Part shown: piece by piece, positions 48,922 through 62,785 of the stretch | Position numbering within the stretch: the first letter of the stretch is position 1 | Layout of the letters: each line of letters opens with the position of its first letter | Assembly: GCA_003439945.1 (NCBI GenBank) | Contig: QVRM01004774.1 | Coordinates: 481,501 to 545,500, forward strand | Length of the DNA: 64,000 nucleotides | From: Dermanyssus gallinae | Lineage: Eukaryota > Arthropoda > Arachnida > Mesostigmata > Dermanyssidae | Direction: 5' to 3' | Position numbers and translations under genes: made by a program | The notes under the pieces: generated by a model | What the model was told of the DNA's origin: nothing | Databases searched by the model: none | The model's input: the letters and a program-made list of their open reading frames with translations, nothing else

Positions 48922-49390
48922 GCTTGAAAATGCACAACTCTACTCTCAAGGTTTCCCGGTCGATTTCCTGGCAACGCAACGTACGGCCATTTGCCTAGCA
49001 TTGTTGCTCCATTTGCCAGAATATCAACCGCTGTGAGCTGTGGCGTTGGCCACTAGCTAAGCAGCCAGTAAAGAATATGTCCAGGAGTCTTAAGGAAAGC
49101 CTTTCATGCCAAAGTGGAGCGCTGTGCACCAGCAGTAGTACGTCAGATTCAAAGGACATTCGCACAGTTGTCGGTTAGGACACAATGCCTGAGGCGTTAT
49201 CGGTGTAGGTTGTCCTACTATAAAAGAGGAATAACATCTGTCTGCTCTGTATGGATCGCAGTCGATCGAGGCTGCTATACATAAGAGAGCGTCGCTCAGA
49301 ACACACCACCGTATGTCTATCTGCGTTTAGAGTTTAGGGCGCTAGACATCATGCTCTCTCTATCTATGTCTCTCTTCCGCTCTGTATATA
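46831..49390. other. No gene recognised; one TA array
   Basis: TA array at 48870-48917. Short ORFs have no recognisable motif and no exon pair could be supported. Confidence 0.5.
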
Positions 49391-49731
49391 CAGGGTCTCC
49401 CCGAATTCATTCAACAAACTTTGGGATCTACTACAACTCGGCGTAAAATGCATGTTTCTAATAGAACCGGCGGGCGGAAATGTCTTCTAATAAATGGGTA
49501 ATTGAGCGTGAAAGCCAAAATACAAGTATAGCAAAATTTCATTTCTTGAGAATTATCTTCAATGAAACATTTGTGATACAACCATTTTTGGTAATACTCG
49601 ATAAAATCACTTTTGGAAATTTCGCTCTCACTCCAAAAGAAGACATTTCCGCCCCTTATATGATTGAAAAACTGATTATTTCGCCGAGTTGTATTAAACC
49701 CTAGAGTTTGTTGGACGAATTCTGAGAGACC

Positions 49732-49734
<3 letters not shown>
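49391..49734. mobile_element. Short TIR element (MITE), family A copy 2
   Basis: 344 bp. Left terminus CAGGGTCTCCCCGAATTCAT and right terminus, read inward, CAGGGTCTCTCAGAATTCGT. Bounded by TATATA on the left and by the (TA)n array at 49735-49769 on the right. Shares ATGGGTAATTGAGCGTGAAA and CTTGAGAATTATCTTCAAT with the copy at 885-1259. No ORF of significance. Confidence 0.82.
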
Positions 49735-49774
<40 letters not shown>

Positions 49775-50522
49775 TTTTTTTTTTGCTCATGCAGTCTGTT
49801 TTCGTTTTAATATTGCCTTCGGGGCATCATATATCTCCTCATGCGGGCGCTATAGTTGACTGGTTCTACCTTCTGTATTTGTGCATACAGCAATCATATT
49901 ATCATCAACATATGTTTGGACTCTGCGGTAGTGCCAACATGGGCAACATCTGTGGATATTTTTTTATATGGAAAAAGCAAAACGATTATCTCAAACAACC
50001 ATCACACACAGAGTTCCTCCTGTCATTTGCGATTGTATTACTCGCATCGACATCAGTTGTTGTTGTTCACCTGGAAAGTTATACCAGGGTGAAATCAATG
50101 ATCAGACATTTAAATTAATGAACCATTAATAAATGACCCGATGCCACTGCGTGTATTGCTGTTTGCAAACACTGCGGCGCGGAGTGGCCTCTTTGCAAGC
50201 CTCCAATTTGCTAGGATTAAGCTTCCTTTTAGTAATGAGGCGCTGCGTCTGGTCCAACATAGGCAGCCAAGCGTACATGCCTCATTATTGTGGCGATCTA
50301 CTAGTTAACCAGGCGGGTCGTAATTTGGTGCACTACATATGTTCAAACGAGTAAAGGCTGTTCTGCCTGTGAGTAGTCTACGCCTTTAATTTGACTAGAG
50401 CCTTCACAAGCATTCTCCCCCCAAAAACCGATAACATGCGTTCAGAGCTTACATGTGTTCGAACGTAGTGACGTTACACACGCGACAAATGTTTCAGTAT
50501 CTCTTTTTCTTTCTCTCTGTCG

Positions 50523-50549
50523 GTACACAAACAAAGTTTGTTTGTGTAC
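50523..50549. repeat. Perfect 27-bp palindrome
   Basis: GTACACAAACAAA and TTTGTTTGTGTAC are perfect inverted complements around a single central G. It could be a hairpin or a paired binding site. No function can be inferred. Confidence 0.7.
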
Positions 50550-51086
50550 AGGCAGATATGCAGGCCTATATGCACACCGTATACATAATAGGCAGATAAA
50601 GCGACAAAGGCATAGAAAAATCACAAGGGCAGGACGCAGAGCAGGTACCTTCGCGTTCTAACTCGTCATTCGAAGAAGAGCCCGTACATTGGGATATGAA
50701 TTGCCAATTCAGGTCAGCAAAGCCTATCTCTGGCTGACCGAAACGTAGAGGGCAAAAACGTAACGTTTTCCTGCCTCAACACCCAAGGGGTGCTGCACCT
50801 CTCTATTGATTAAAACAAAAGCTCGCAAGGGATAACACACGTGGAGCGTATGTTCCCCGCCTACCCAGTCCCCGCTCCTCGAATGGTCTGTCTGCCAGCC
50901 AGCCAACGGATTTGCCGCTGCATCACTAACGATGGCATGGCCAGTGCCGTTTCAGGACGGCTCTTTGCAGATCAGCAACGCCGGACAGCGGCGTCAGGAC
51001 CGCCAGGGTCTGCTGTCGGTGCCGAAGCATCGGCCTCGCGAAGTTTTAGCCATATATTTAGCTAACGCTGCAGGAGAGACTATACT

Positions 51087-51326
51087 ATGGCGGTTCGATC
51101 CGAGTTGTTGTTGCTGTTGTTGCTGGCGGCTTCAGCGCTCGAGCTAGCGAGTGCCAATGAGTGTCCTGCTGTGCGCGGGCAGGACCAGACTAGACGGTCC
51201 TGCCCACGGTCCTTACGGTGCATCCTGTGCAACGGGAAAGCTCTCAACACAACTCTCCCGGCGCGCAGATATCTATCTATCTGTCTATCATCTGGCTGCC
51301 GTCAGGCACTACTAGATGGGCGCTGA
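51087..51326 (+). CDS. Candidate small secreted Cys-rich protein or first exon
   Basis: A 79-codon ORF beginning MAVRSELLLLLLLAASALEL, an N-terminus of signal-peptide type with a plausible cleavage after ASA around residue 23. The mature part begins NECPAVRGQDQTRRSCP, then RCILCNG and ICLSSGC, for six cysteines. ATGG context at the start is acceptable, and CATATATTTA lies about 35 bases upstream. Against it: the Leu run is encoded by a GTT/GCT repeat like others nearby, no homologue is recognised, and no transcript evidence exists. Function unknown. Confidence 0.3.
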   Translation: MAVRSELLLLLLLAASALELASANECPAVRGQDQTRRSCPRSLRCILCNGKALNTTLPARRYLSICLSSGCRQALLDGR

Positions 51327-51929
51327 GGAGGCGTTTGAACAGCGGCATATGCGAGACACTCTGGCCGTGGAGTGCCGCAGTAGCTCGAAAACGGAGCAAG
51401 CCACTCAAGCGACAAGCTTAAGTTTGTACGCGTAGTGGAAATGAACACTGATGATAGCGCTGCTGGTGGTGGTGGTGGTGGTAGTGGTATTTATATTGGT
51501 ACGTACGGTTATGGTGGCTCATCTGTAATCTGTATATCTGTGAGTTTGCTCAAACAATCTGTTTTTATTTAATATAACCTATGGAGCACCATAGAGTGCA
51601 TAACGCGAACGCTGTGACGGACTGGTCCTGCCCTCTGTATTTGTGCATACACCGATCGGCATACGTGAGGGGGCTCTGAGGTAGTGCAAATCTTACGGCT
51701 AACGTTTTCAAGTTTTTGTCGTAAGGGTTCCGGCGCTTTCACTCATGAGACAGAGGAAGCGAACAAAGAGGTTTGAATCGCTTTGCCTCGAAGGCTCAGA
51801 TGGTGCTGATGATGCGGCGGCCTTGGAGCTACCTTCGTTGTAACAGAAAACCTCTGTCTATCGCACTGGATCTGTTTTTGTTTGGGGTTAAACGCGTAAC
51901 AATGACATGTCCATTACTCGGTATGAGCC

Positions 51930-52877
51930 TAACATTAGTACAAAAACATTAGAAGAGAAAAGTCATTTGTCGTGTCAGCATTCGGGCGGAAAACGCTTGC
52001 AGAGCTCACATACGACAGGAAATTTGTAGGTGCGTGTATGTTTAGCCTCACACGTTTTCGAACCGAAAAACGGCTCTTCAGTGTGGTGATTTCATTAGAA
52101 GCACATGATGATAGCCACACACGAATCACCCAGAACGTATAGACGCCTTTGCTTGTACGACGCTATCTTTGAAAAGACACCCGTGTCCCGGATTTGCATT
52201 GTTGATCATTATTCCGTCAGCAACAACAACATGTTATGTACGCACACAAGCCAATAGCTAATAATATGATGATAATGAAATAACTATCTTTATTTCTGAT
52301 GAACATCATGCCACCTAGCAAACCCAGGTAAAACGTGCTTAACCCTGTGACATAAAAATATGAGCTTACACCTATGATAACTGCCACGTACGCTTCTATC
52401 TCTAGTAAAACCAAATATACATTTTGAGCAACTTGGAGTTTATCAAGGAGGGTACAGCTGTGCCGCTAAAAGTGATATTCCCATAGTGCTGTGCTAAAGC
52501 TAAAGCCTTATATACACTGATTACGATATTGAATAACGCCCCACAGGCTTCATGCAGCTCACGCAGTGATGGCATAGCATGTCTTATCATATTTAATATG
52601 TGCTCTATATGGTGCTTGAATGATAAGTGTGGGTCCAAGGTAACGCTCGATAATCTGAAGTGCTCAATATGTTGTGCTGGTGTGCTCCCCATGTATAGGA
52701 CTCACAAGTGAGGGCATCATCTTTGCTTGACGAAATACCACTTCTGTTGCTCTAGATACATTGATTGAGAGCCTGTGAGCAGCATACTGTTTTAGAGTGC
52801 GTGCAAGTTTTTCATTGATAGGTGCCATAGGCTCGTGGTGTACCCTTTGGATCTGTTCAATAGCAAATTGATTGCAC

Positions 52878-52958
<81 letters not shown>

Positions 52959-52995
52959 GTATTATTGTTATTATTATTATTGTTGTTGTTAGAAG
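51930..52995 (-). pseudogene. Jockey/CR1-like LINE fragment, RT thumb and C-terminus
   Basis: Reading the - strand from 52860: EPMAPINEKLARTLKQYAAH then RLSINVSRATEVVFRQAKMM (post-YADD block, the usual 'W....L.IN..KT..V.F...K'), a frameshift near 52680, then HFRLSSVTLDPHLSFKHHIE then HI (the conserved 'LGV.LD..L.W..HI' block) and ALALAQHYGNITFSGTAVPS then LINSKLL. Further left come a hydrophobic stretch and, near 52010, FSVRKRVRLNIHAPTNFLS, matching the C-terminal block after the thumb. A (TAA)n array (52878-52958) interrupts or borders it on the 5' side. Multiple frames and stops; non-functional. Confidence 0.72.
52878..52958. repeat. (AAT)n microsatellite
   Basis: About 81 bp of AAT triplets at the 5' border of the LINE fragment. 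The frame across it is poly-Asn or poly-Leu. Confidence 0.95.
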
Positions 52996-54680
52996 CCATT
53001 TAAGCTACGAGAGATATATCTTCTACGAGGCAAATGGAAGACAGGAAGTTCACTTGTAGGTGAGAATCTAAAAATATTTGAAGAAGCATTGAGGACAAAC
53101 TTGTACCTAGCAGTGTGCCCAGCAAAGTATGCTGTACTTTAGAAGAAGAAAGCACCAGCTGCGAGCTCTCCGTCCGTTTAATGATGAAACGCTAAGCATG
53201 AGTCAGGGTTGAGATTGTATTAATGTGTTGTCTAAACCCAATTTGCCTAGAGTAGACAAAAGCACCTTGCGACAAGTGAGAAAGAATTTGATTATATCAT
53301 AAATGCAAGAACCCAAAATGTTTGCGATGTTTGAGATGAAGTTAATGGATCCATAGCTAACACGATTCTTTAGAGGCCTTTTTTTGGTGCAGGTGTGACT
53401 ATATTCTGAAGGTGTGAACATATTCTATTTATGTTGAACATATTTTATGATGTTAGCCTTGATTTCAAAAGATAGAAATCATGTCGGCTTAGTTTATTAT
53501 AAGTTTCCTTTTATTTTACTAGGAATATGGTATTAAGTATTTAGTGTAATGACACTCCCACCCTGGCCATATTAGCATTGACATAGTTTGCCCTCTCTAA
53601 TATATCGCCTTGAATTACTGGGTAACTGAATCTGACGTCGCTGAGAGGACATACAGCCATAGGCGTTGGAGGTGCCAAATGCGTAGTTAGAGCGGTTGTA
53701 TCCTTGTGCAACTTTACGATGACCTATTGATGATAAACTGATTTTGATGACACCATTGTGATCAAATGAGGTTGAGGCTCGCCAAACTTTGTTTTGTAAG
53801 CACTCTGTTGATTTGCCCTTACACGCTTCGTGTGGTCCTTCGAAATAATTTTAAGTCTCTTCGTGTCGACGCTAACATTGAATTTATTTATCTCTTTTTA
53901 ACTGTCCGCTATAGCAACGGTTACTCAACAAACCATGAATGCGTCGCGATGGCTTTCAGTCAGACGAATGGACTTCATCTCAAACCCTCAAGGAGAAAAC
54001 CCGGCACGTGAGCGCTTTGCTAGTAAAAGTGGTGAGATTACCTTGCGGGGGTGTTCCAAGTGCTAGAGGTCTTGTTGACTGGCCAGCGTCAGGGCAAAGA
54101 GCCATCGACGCGATTACGGCCGGCTGAATAATCAGAAACACAACCACAAAACCAGTCATCATCCGTCGATGATGTTTCCACTGTTGCTCCCTGTAGTGTT
54201 TCAGTGAAGGCACACGTGACGTCTCTGCGCTTGTTCCGTTCATGCAACTAACTGTCGGACGAACACCACGTATCAACCGCTCCTAGTCAAGCTTGTCTCT
54301 TAGGGAACAAAGACACGCATGTATCTATCTCCCTTATGAGTAGTGTTTATGAAACTTTTAGTCAATGACACTGTCAATTATTTCAAGGACTTACGTATTA
54401 TAACAGTATAGTAGTGGGCATATTTTGTCGTTGTAGCAGCAGTTAACGTAAAAAAATGCCATGCTGACTAGCTGCGTTTTCTCTTCAAAGACAACTCAAC
54501 ACGTTAACATGCCGCAACGAAAAAGTGTAGTAGGGACACAACTGCAGCGGCCAAAGGCGGCGGCGTATTTCAGTTATGACTACCAAAATACCTTCGGCGC
54601 TTGATCGACTCATCCCAACGATTAGCTCCACAGTTCAAAGGCCAATTGAGATGCTAGAAAACGTTGTTCCTTTCCCTACG

Positions 54681-54716
<36 letters not shown>

Positions 54717-55230
54717 CTCCCTATATTGCCGCTTGTCAAAAGACATATATTGATTCATAATCTTTTCAGCGTTTCTTACACTCAATCATCTGTGGAAGAA
54801 ACCTTAAATACATTCATGGTTTGCTGCCAGACGCGTCGCAATATGCCACCCTAGCTGTCTATCTGTGCGTGTGCCAAATCGGACAGAGGTTTAACACGCT
54901 AGTCTTTCAGGTCTCGTTTCTTGTTTCGACCAACGCGTTTCTTGTCAAAACAAAACGTGTGTCTGTTTTTCGCTTGCCGTCGCTTACGTCTCTATACGTT
55001 TACGGACATCAACTAACCACTCGGTCTTTAAGCTTTGTAGCGTATTTTTAACAAGAGCAAAATGACTTTTTTTTCGTCTTTTGTGCGAGTTTGTTTGTTC
55101 GTGTATCCGACAACAACAACAACAACAACAGCATGAGGTTTCATTCATAGCAACGATTGTGCCGTGCTGCTGGTGGTACAGTCGAGTGTAACAACCGGTC
55201 TCTGCTTTAAGCGCGTGATGAGCTGAAAAG
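52996..55230. other. No gene recognised
   Basis: Holds a TA array at 54682-54712 and (CAA)n near 55112-55131. No coding or RNA feature is supported. Confidence 0.5.
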
Positions 55231-56330
55231 CGTGCCCTTTTGCCCATGGGTAGGTGGTGGGAGGCCGGGGGGGGGGGGGGGGGGTGTTCGCACATAGGCC
55301 ATAGTCCGTTCGTTGTTGGCGCTGCCTTCGACTTCGTCTTCAGCCGTCGCCGCGTCCATCTTCAGCCGGCGTCGCGTCCATCTACCGTGTTGTTCTGCCG
55401 CGTCCAGCGTTGTTTGGCTTCCGCTGACCCCGCGCCGGTGATGAGTGGCGCCCTATTCGATCGACCGTGGGCCGTCGCCGGGACACGCCGGTCAATCCTG
55501 AATGGCCAAAATCACCAACAGCACACACAGTAGCATAGGCGGCGGCGAGTGCGGCTGCTGCCGTGGCGGCTACAACAACAACAACAACAACGACAACCAC
55601 AACAATAACAACAACGACAACGACGAGAACAACAACAACAACGACGCAGCACGGCCCACGCAATGATTACGGCATTGGCATTGACCTATTTGCCGATTGC
55701 TGTTGCGCTCGCCGCCGAATTGAAGAAGTGCTGTGGGTTAGTAGTTAGTGGCCCCTTTGCCGGCCGCCGATAGCCGCCCTGTGTCCCGACGAACGTTGGC
55801 TCCCGACGACCCCGAAAGTGCCCCTTCGTTGTCTCGCTGTTGCTGTTGTCATTGTCGTCGTCGTCGTCGTCGCTGTCGGAATTCCCAGGCTGCGTTCTTT
55901 TTTTGACGACCGTCTTCTGACCGACAATGCGGGGCCGGTTGCCTGGTTGCTGCTGCTGCTACCGCTGCAATTGTTGTTGTTGTTGGTAGGACTTTCGGAC
56001 TCTGCCATAGTCTGCAAACATCTGTCGATTGCATAACTTATGATTATTATATTTAGCAGCAGCAGCAGCAGTAGCAGCAGCAGCTACAACATCAATAGCA
56101 GCAGCAACAACATCAATAGCAGCAGCAACAACAACAACAACAACAACAACGACACCAAGTACAGCAACAACAACAACAACAACAACAGCGACAACGAGGG
56201 CAACAACAGCAACCACAACAATATAAGCAACAAAATAACAACAACAACAACAACAAAATGCCCCCTGCCGCTGCGAATGCTTTCGTCCCCATGGGATGTG
56301 CTATGTTATGCCATCCCATCTTCTCCAACC
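55231..56330. repeat. CNG/CAA-rich low-complexity region
   Basis: GC-rich flank with a G18 run at 55267-55284, followed by long imperfect (CAA)n/(CGA)n (55570-55650), (GTC)n (55850-55875), (CAG)n (56055-56080) and (CAA)n (56125-56260). All frames are open over long stretches and give poly-Gln, Asn, Thr, Ser or Val. Regions of this type are common in introns and upstream regions of developmental genes; I see no real exon. Confidence 0.75.
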
Positions 56331-56703
56331 GCGCCGGTCTCCCCTAACACTGGCAGACGGCAGTGTGAACTGCGCTGCTGGCTACGATGTTTGAGAAATA
56401 TGATGATTTATCTTTAATCTGAAGAAGCATCCGGCGATGGACGGAACCATCCATGGTTATTTAAAGAACCAACTCACCGATCGACCATTCATCCATCGCG
56501 TCGCTGTCTGTCTGTCTGTCTATCTGTAAATATCTCTAAATATCAGCGGGCAATATCAGTTCTCATTGTTAGCCGAGAGCAGATGCCGGGCGAAGGTTGG
56601 AATGGTGGCGGGTGTGTGTGGATGGACTAAACGTGCCATCTCGTGACCGCCGATATCGATACGTACTTTCGGTGCGCAAATTTTTTCTCTGGGTGATTTT
56701 CGC

Positions 56704-56737
<34 letters not shown>

Positions 56738-56954
56738 GATTATTATTAGATTAATATTTTTCATTAGAAACAACTGGCTGACAAAAATAGCAAGTGTCGA
56801 TATTGTCTCCTATGTGTCGTATGAGGATCGAGCACGCAACTCGTGACATCAGAATCGCAGACCGTCTCCAGTAGACTGTCATCTGGTCCGCTGGCACTTG
56901 CCTAACGGCTTGCCTAATATTTATAGTGATAATGGTATATATCCATGGGTACAG

Positions 56955-56957
<3 letters not shown>

Positions 56958-57027
<70 letters not shown>

Positions 57028-57060
57028 GATATATATGTATATATATATATATATATATAT
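56958..57060. repeat. (TA)n-rich array, about 100 bp, and flanking inverted repeat
   Basis: TA repeats with a few GT/CA/GA interruptions. Just downstream CGCGGCTTTGAT (57073) and ATCAAAGCCGTGC (57122) form an inverted pair around a short TA tract. Confidence 0.85.
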
Positions 57061-57482
57061 CGGTGTATTAATCGCGGCTTTGATATATATATATCGCGTA
57101 TCTTGCGTGTGTACATACGGATCAAAGCCGTGCTTATCTCCCGCATAGGAGGTATGTTATCTTCCAAAGATCACCGCTTTGAGACACTTCATATGAAGAT
57201 GTCGGCAACGCATAGATTATGTATAAATATGTATAGCTTTATGATGTACAGCATATTTTTTGGAATACCATGCATGTATTGCGATGCCTTAATGAACGAT
57301 GGGTGTTATTAGCGAAGCTAGTTGCACGATGATAGAGTAGAACTAGTAGTGGATCGCCGAGGTACAACGTACGTCGCCGCGCCTGACCGAAACAAAGACA
57401 GCCTCGATGTAGTAGCCGGAAAAGCCAAGAAGCCCCTCCCCTTTTTTTGCCTCGATCGAGCGACACTGACGATGGACAGTAG

Positions 57483-57681
57483 CAAACAAGTTTTCGGGCT
57501 GACCCTCAGCCAAGATTTAACGTTCACGGGACGACTGCTTTTCGCATTGTTTCATAGACGGACCACCCCATAAATACAAATCGGTGCCACGATGGGGCTC
57601 GAACCCGCACACCTATCTGGTGTCTCCTCCGGTTGCGAGGCGCAGACGAATGCAGTACCCACCACGCCACCGCACTCGATG
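57483..57681 (-). mobile_element. SINE family S copy with target-site duplication
   Basis: Contains TTTTCGGGCTGACCCTCAGC at the tail end and, in complement, the tRNA-like head with a perfect B box (GGTTCGAGCCCC on the - strand, near 57593-57604). The 12-bp sequence GATGGACAGTAG flanks it exactly at 57471-57482 and 57682-57693, a clear target-site duplication. With the copy at 1856-2044 this fixes both ends of the family. Confidence 0.85.
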
Positions 57682-57693
57682 ATGGACAGTAGA

Positions 57694-58986
<1,293 letters not shown>

Positions 58987-59318
58987 ATTAAATGTTTACT
59001 GCTCTAGTAATTATGGTTGGTCCTGTTGGCTTTACTTTCATGAAGTAATCTGCGCTAATCGTATTTTTAGCGCAAAATTCTTCCTCTCGTGATGATGCTT
59101 GTATCAAAGATATTCTCTGAGTGGTAAGCAGCGACATACGCTGGCCTAATTCAAAAAGTGATACGCAAAACACACAGAGACTATTACAACATACGTCTCT
59201 TGGGTAAAGTGTACAATCTCTGAAGGTGTTTCTAATACTTCCAAGATTTAGTACAATTAAAAAGAGAACACGTTTATATAGCACGGGCTTCATCGTACTA
59301 CATTTGAAGGTGTGTATA

Positions 59319-59350
<32 letters not shown>

Positions 59351-59474
59351 CTTATATAGCGTATCTTACTTTTACGGTGGAAATATTTATTATATAGTAT
59401 CCCATTGTCGCTCTTATTCTTGCTTTTACAATTGTCGTTGCCGTCAACAATAAATCCGCTACTATGCCAGGATA

Positions 59475-59522
<48 letters not shown>

Positions 59523-60906
59523 TACGGGTTCTTGCTTCAACCGAGGTCGTCAATGTATTTGATAGCATCCGGGGGTTGAAGGCGTACGGTAGACAGACAG
59601 ACAGACAGACTGACTGGCCAGCCCGGGCGGCCGACCACTCCATCGGTGTCAATCGCAATGAGGACGACAAAGACAGCATCGACAACGACTCGGACAACGT
59701 AAGTTGCGGTAGCCGTGTTCAGAGACGCCAGCTATTGGGGCCATTCAGGATCGAACGCCACGCCACGAAGGACTACTACTACTACTACTACTGATCGCCG
59801 GAGAAACCACCGGCCGCCGCTGAAGGCCGCCCGAGCTGAAGGGGTTTGTACGCGCGATAGCGACCGCCCACCGCCGCCCCCGCCAGGAGGGGTTGTCGAG
59901 GGGATATGTCGACACACGTTCGAATTCATATGGATCGTGTAAAGATAGATAGATAGATATACAGACAGACAGAGAAACGTAGGCAAGCAGGTACGCAGGT
60001 TGGTAGATCTTCTTCAGTAGCAGCAACAGCAGGAGCAGCTGCAGCAGCTGCAACAGCAGTAGAAGCAGAAGCGGCAGCATGGCACAGACGGTCAGACACA
60101 GGTCGGGGGTCGGCAAGATGGCGGACGGGGGGTAAACGTTGTTGTTGTTATCGTGCGCATCACACACCAGTTGTCGTCGTTGTCGTCGTCGTCGTCGTCT
60201 TCTTCGTCGACGACGACATCGTTATTGACGTCGTTGCTGCGTTCGTTTCGTTGGCTGTTTGCATTCAACAGTTCGACGGCAGTCGCCGCCTGAGGTTGCC
60301 GCACCCCCGCCAATGTGGCATCATCTGCCCACCTCCCCCTCGCACCGACCGCATCGCTGTTGTCGGCGGTCACTGTTGCCGTGGGGGAGTTTTCGTTCGG
60401 TTTGGGCGGATAACGACCCGATTACGACCTGATACGAGCTGTCTCGGATGTTACTCGACGGATGCTGGATATAGGTAGGTAGGCAGGCAAGCAAGCAAGC
60501 AGGAATAGGGCAGTGCTGGCGAACGAAAAAAAAAAAACAACCACCGTGTGCCAACAAAAAGAGCGGGTCTTTGCCCCTGCTGCCGCTGCTGTTGTTGCTG
60601 TTGCTACTGCGGCTCCTGCTGTTGCGGCGTCCTAATAATCCTCTTTGCTTGTTGCTCGTCGGCGTTGCCGCGTTTGCCTCCTGTCAAACAGCGTATATGT
60701 GTAGCCTGGGTACACGACGAACGTACCACATCGACATCGGCAGATAGACAGTGGTAATATTCGGCCGCCAGCAAATGACATCGTGCACACAGCGTGCATA
60801 CAAATGCCTGCCGGCGTGTCTGTGCATGCATGCACGACGACCAAATCACAAAATACAGCACACCAAACGATTGAAAGTTGCGCTGTGTGATTTTTGAACA
60901 CATGCA

Positions 60907-60908
60907 TG

Positions 60909-60982
<74 letters not shown>

Positions 60983-61007
60983 AATATATATATATTTATA
61001 TATTTAC
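60907..61007. repeat. (TA)n-rich array at the left border of the long palindrome
   Basis: About 100 bp of TA with TTTATA interruptions, ending just before the terminus CAGGGTGTGACTG of the family C element. Confidence 0.92.
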
Positions 61008-61012
61008 ATATA

Positions 61013-62080
61013 CAGGGTGTGACTGAACGAATTTTATAGCGATACATAAAATTGTAGAGCTCGTTAAAACGAATATTTTTTCCAATGGAACATGTGCTCT
61101 GAGAAGTCTTGTTTCGGAGTTACAGTGAAATTACTACAATTTGTGACACTGGTGTTTTTGCCCGACATAGGAGCACAAAATGTGCTGTTGCGAGACAACC
61201 AGTCTTCCTAGACAGAAACTAAGCACACCGTCGTGTTCGTGATAAAATTCTGCTCCATCTGATGAATATGCAAGGCCGGTCAGAAGACGCGACATGGTCG
61301 CTTAGAAGAAAATTCGCCAAAAATGAAGTTCTTCATCAGCGTTCACGCCAAATACTTTAGAATCATAACCCTACAACCACTCACAGCGCTCAAAGCGGAC
61401 ATATTCAGCCAATGCGCAATTCATGGCGATCATTTTGGTACCAAACATATGTCAATGCGAGCTGTGGTTGCGGAGTAATTACGAGTTTTCGGCGGGATGT
61501 CCAGATTAAGTGCATGAAAAATGACGCGCTGCGGCTGTCGCGCGACACGTCGGCGGTAGTGAACGTCGCCACACAGTCATTTTACATGCACTCAATCTGG
61601 ACATCCCGCTGAAAACTCGTAATTACTCCGCAACCAAGCTCGCATTGACATATGTTTGGTACCAAAATGATCGCCATGAATTGCGCATTGGCTGAATATG
61701 TCCGCTTTGAGCGCTGTGAGTGGCTGTAGGGTTATGATTCTAAAGTATTTGGCGTGAACGCTGATGAAGAACTTCATTTTTGGCGAATTTTCTTCTAAGC
61801 GACCATGTCGCGTCTTCTGACCGGCCTTGCATATTCATCAGATGGAGCAGAATTTTATCACGAACACGACGGTGTGCTTAGTTTCTGTCTAGGAAGACTG
61901 GTTGTCTCGCAACAGCACATTTTGTGCTCCTATGTCGGGCAAAAACACCAGTGTCACATATTGTAGTAATTTCACTGTAACTCCGAAACAAGACTTCTCA
62001 GAGCACATGTTCCATTGGAAAAAATATTCGTTTTAACGAGCTCTACAATTTTATGTATCGCTATAAAATTCGTCAATGTA
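61013..62080. mobile_element. Long fold-back element, family C copy 2: 1.07-kb near-perfect palindrome
   Basis: Left terminus CAGGGTGTGACTGAACGAAT; the right end, read inward, is TTACATTGACGAATTTTATA, so only the outer 13 or so bases differ. From GAATTTTATAGCGATACATA inward to TAATTACGAG the two arms, about 510 bp each, match almost base for base by eye; I noticed only a few differences, such as AATTTGTGACA versus AATATGTGACA. The central loop (about 61528-61580) includes GCGCTGCGGCTGTCGCGCGA, the same core as in the 14.8-kb copy. There is no transposase ORF; open frames inside are mirror images of each other. TA repeats lie on the left and after A9 on the right. Confidence 0.9.
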
Positions 62081-62191
62081 AAAAAAAATATATATATATA
62101 TAAACATAGAACGTGGGAAAGTCAATGTTTAACTGTTGTTGAACAATACCGAAAGATGATGTAATAATAAATAAAAATGTTTAAAAGATAT

Positions 62192-62223
<32 letters not shown>

Positions 62224-62694
62224 ATGTCATGTTATTTGAGATTTATAAACGCGTTTGTGTTAGATGTGTGCGCATTCGTATATGTTTATGTGTACAATAC
62301 ACTCTCTTTTATGTGAATAACGTACCATTTAAACTCAGGAACGGAGCAGATTTCATTCTTGTTCACACCATATCTGGTGTTCACAGTTTGGGGGCCGGTG
62401 TGCAAGAATAATGTATATTTATAGATGTATAATATACATGCAAGAGGAGTTAAGCTCACATGTCCAATACATAACCTTAGTTTCGTCGGCGTACACAACG
62501 TAATAACAATAACCGACTAGAGCACAAAAGCTGTTTTCGGCTAGCTTTGACGACCGCCACGACCACGCGTATGGTATAATCTTAACAAGAGAAGATGTAA
62601 CTAATGTTCGATAGCTGGTGACACGTCTTTATGTCTGTCTGTATGCATGCATTTCGTCAAGTCGGGGGCAATAACTATGGATGCCACAGACTTC

Positions 62695-62697
<3 letters not shown>

Positions 62698-62782
<85 letters not shown>
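62698..62782. repeat. (TA)n double array
   Basis: Two TA arrays separated by CATATATAA, about 85 bp in all. Others nearby: 62090-62103, 62196-62221, 62837-62860 and 63677-63715. Confidence 0.93.

Positions 62783-62785
<3 letters not shown>

Noticed and set aside
55231..56417. Long poly-Gln/Asn/Thr/Ser/Val ORFs that might be transcription factor exons
   Set aside because: All frames on both strands are open because of CAA, CAG and GTC repeats; no domain or conserved non-repetitive segment flanks them.
61100..62000. Mirror-image ORFs inside the long palindrome
   Set aside because: The same short peptide is read from both arms (for example MKFFISVHAKY), as expected from inverted copies, and matches no protein.
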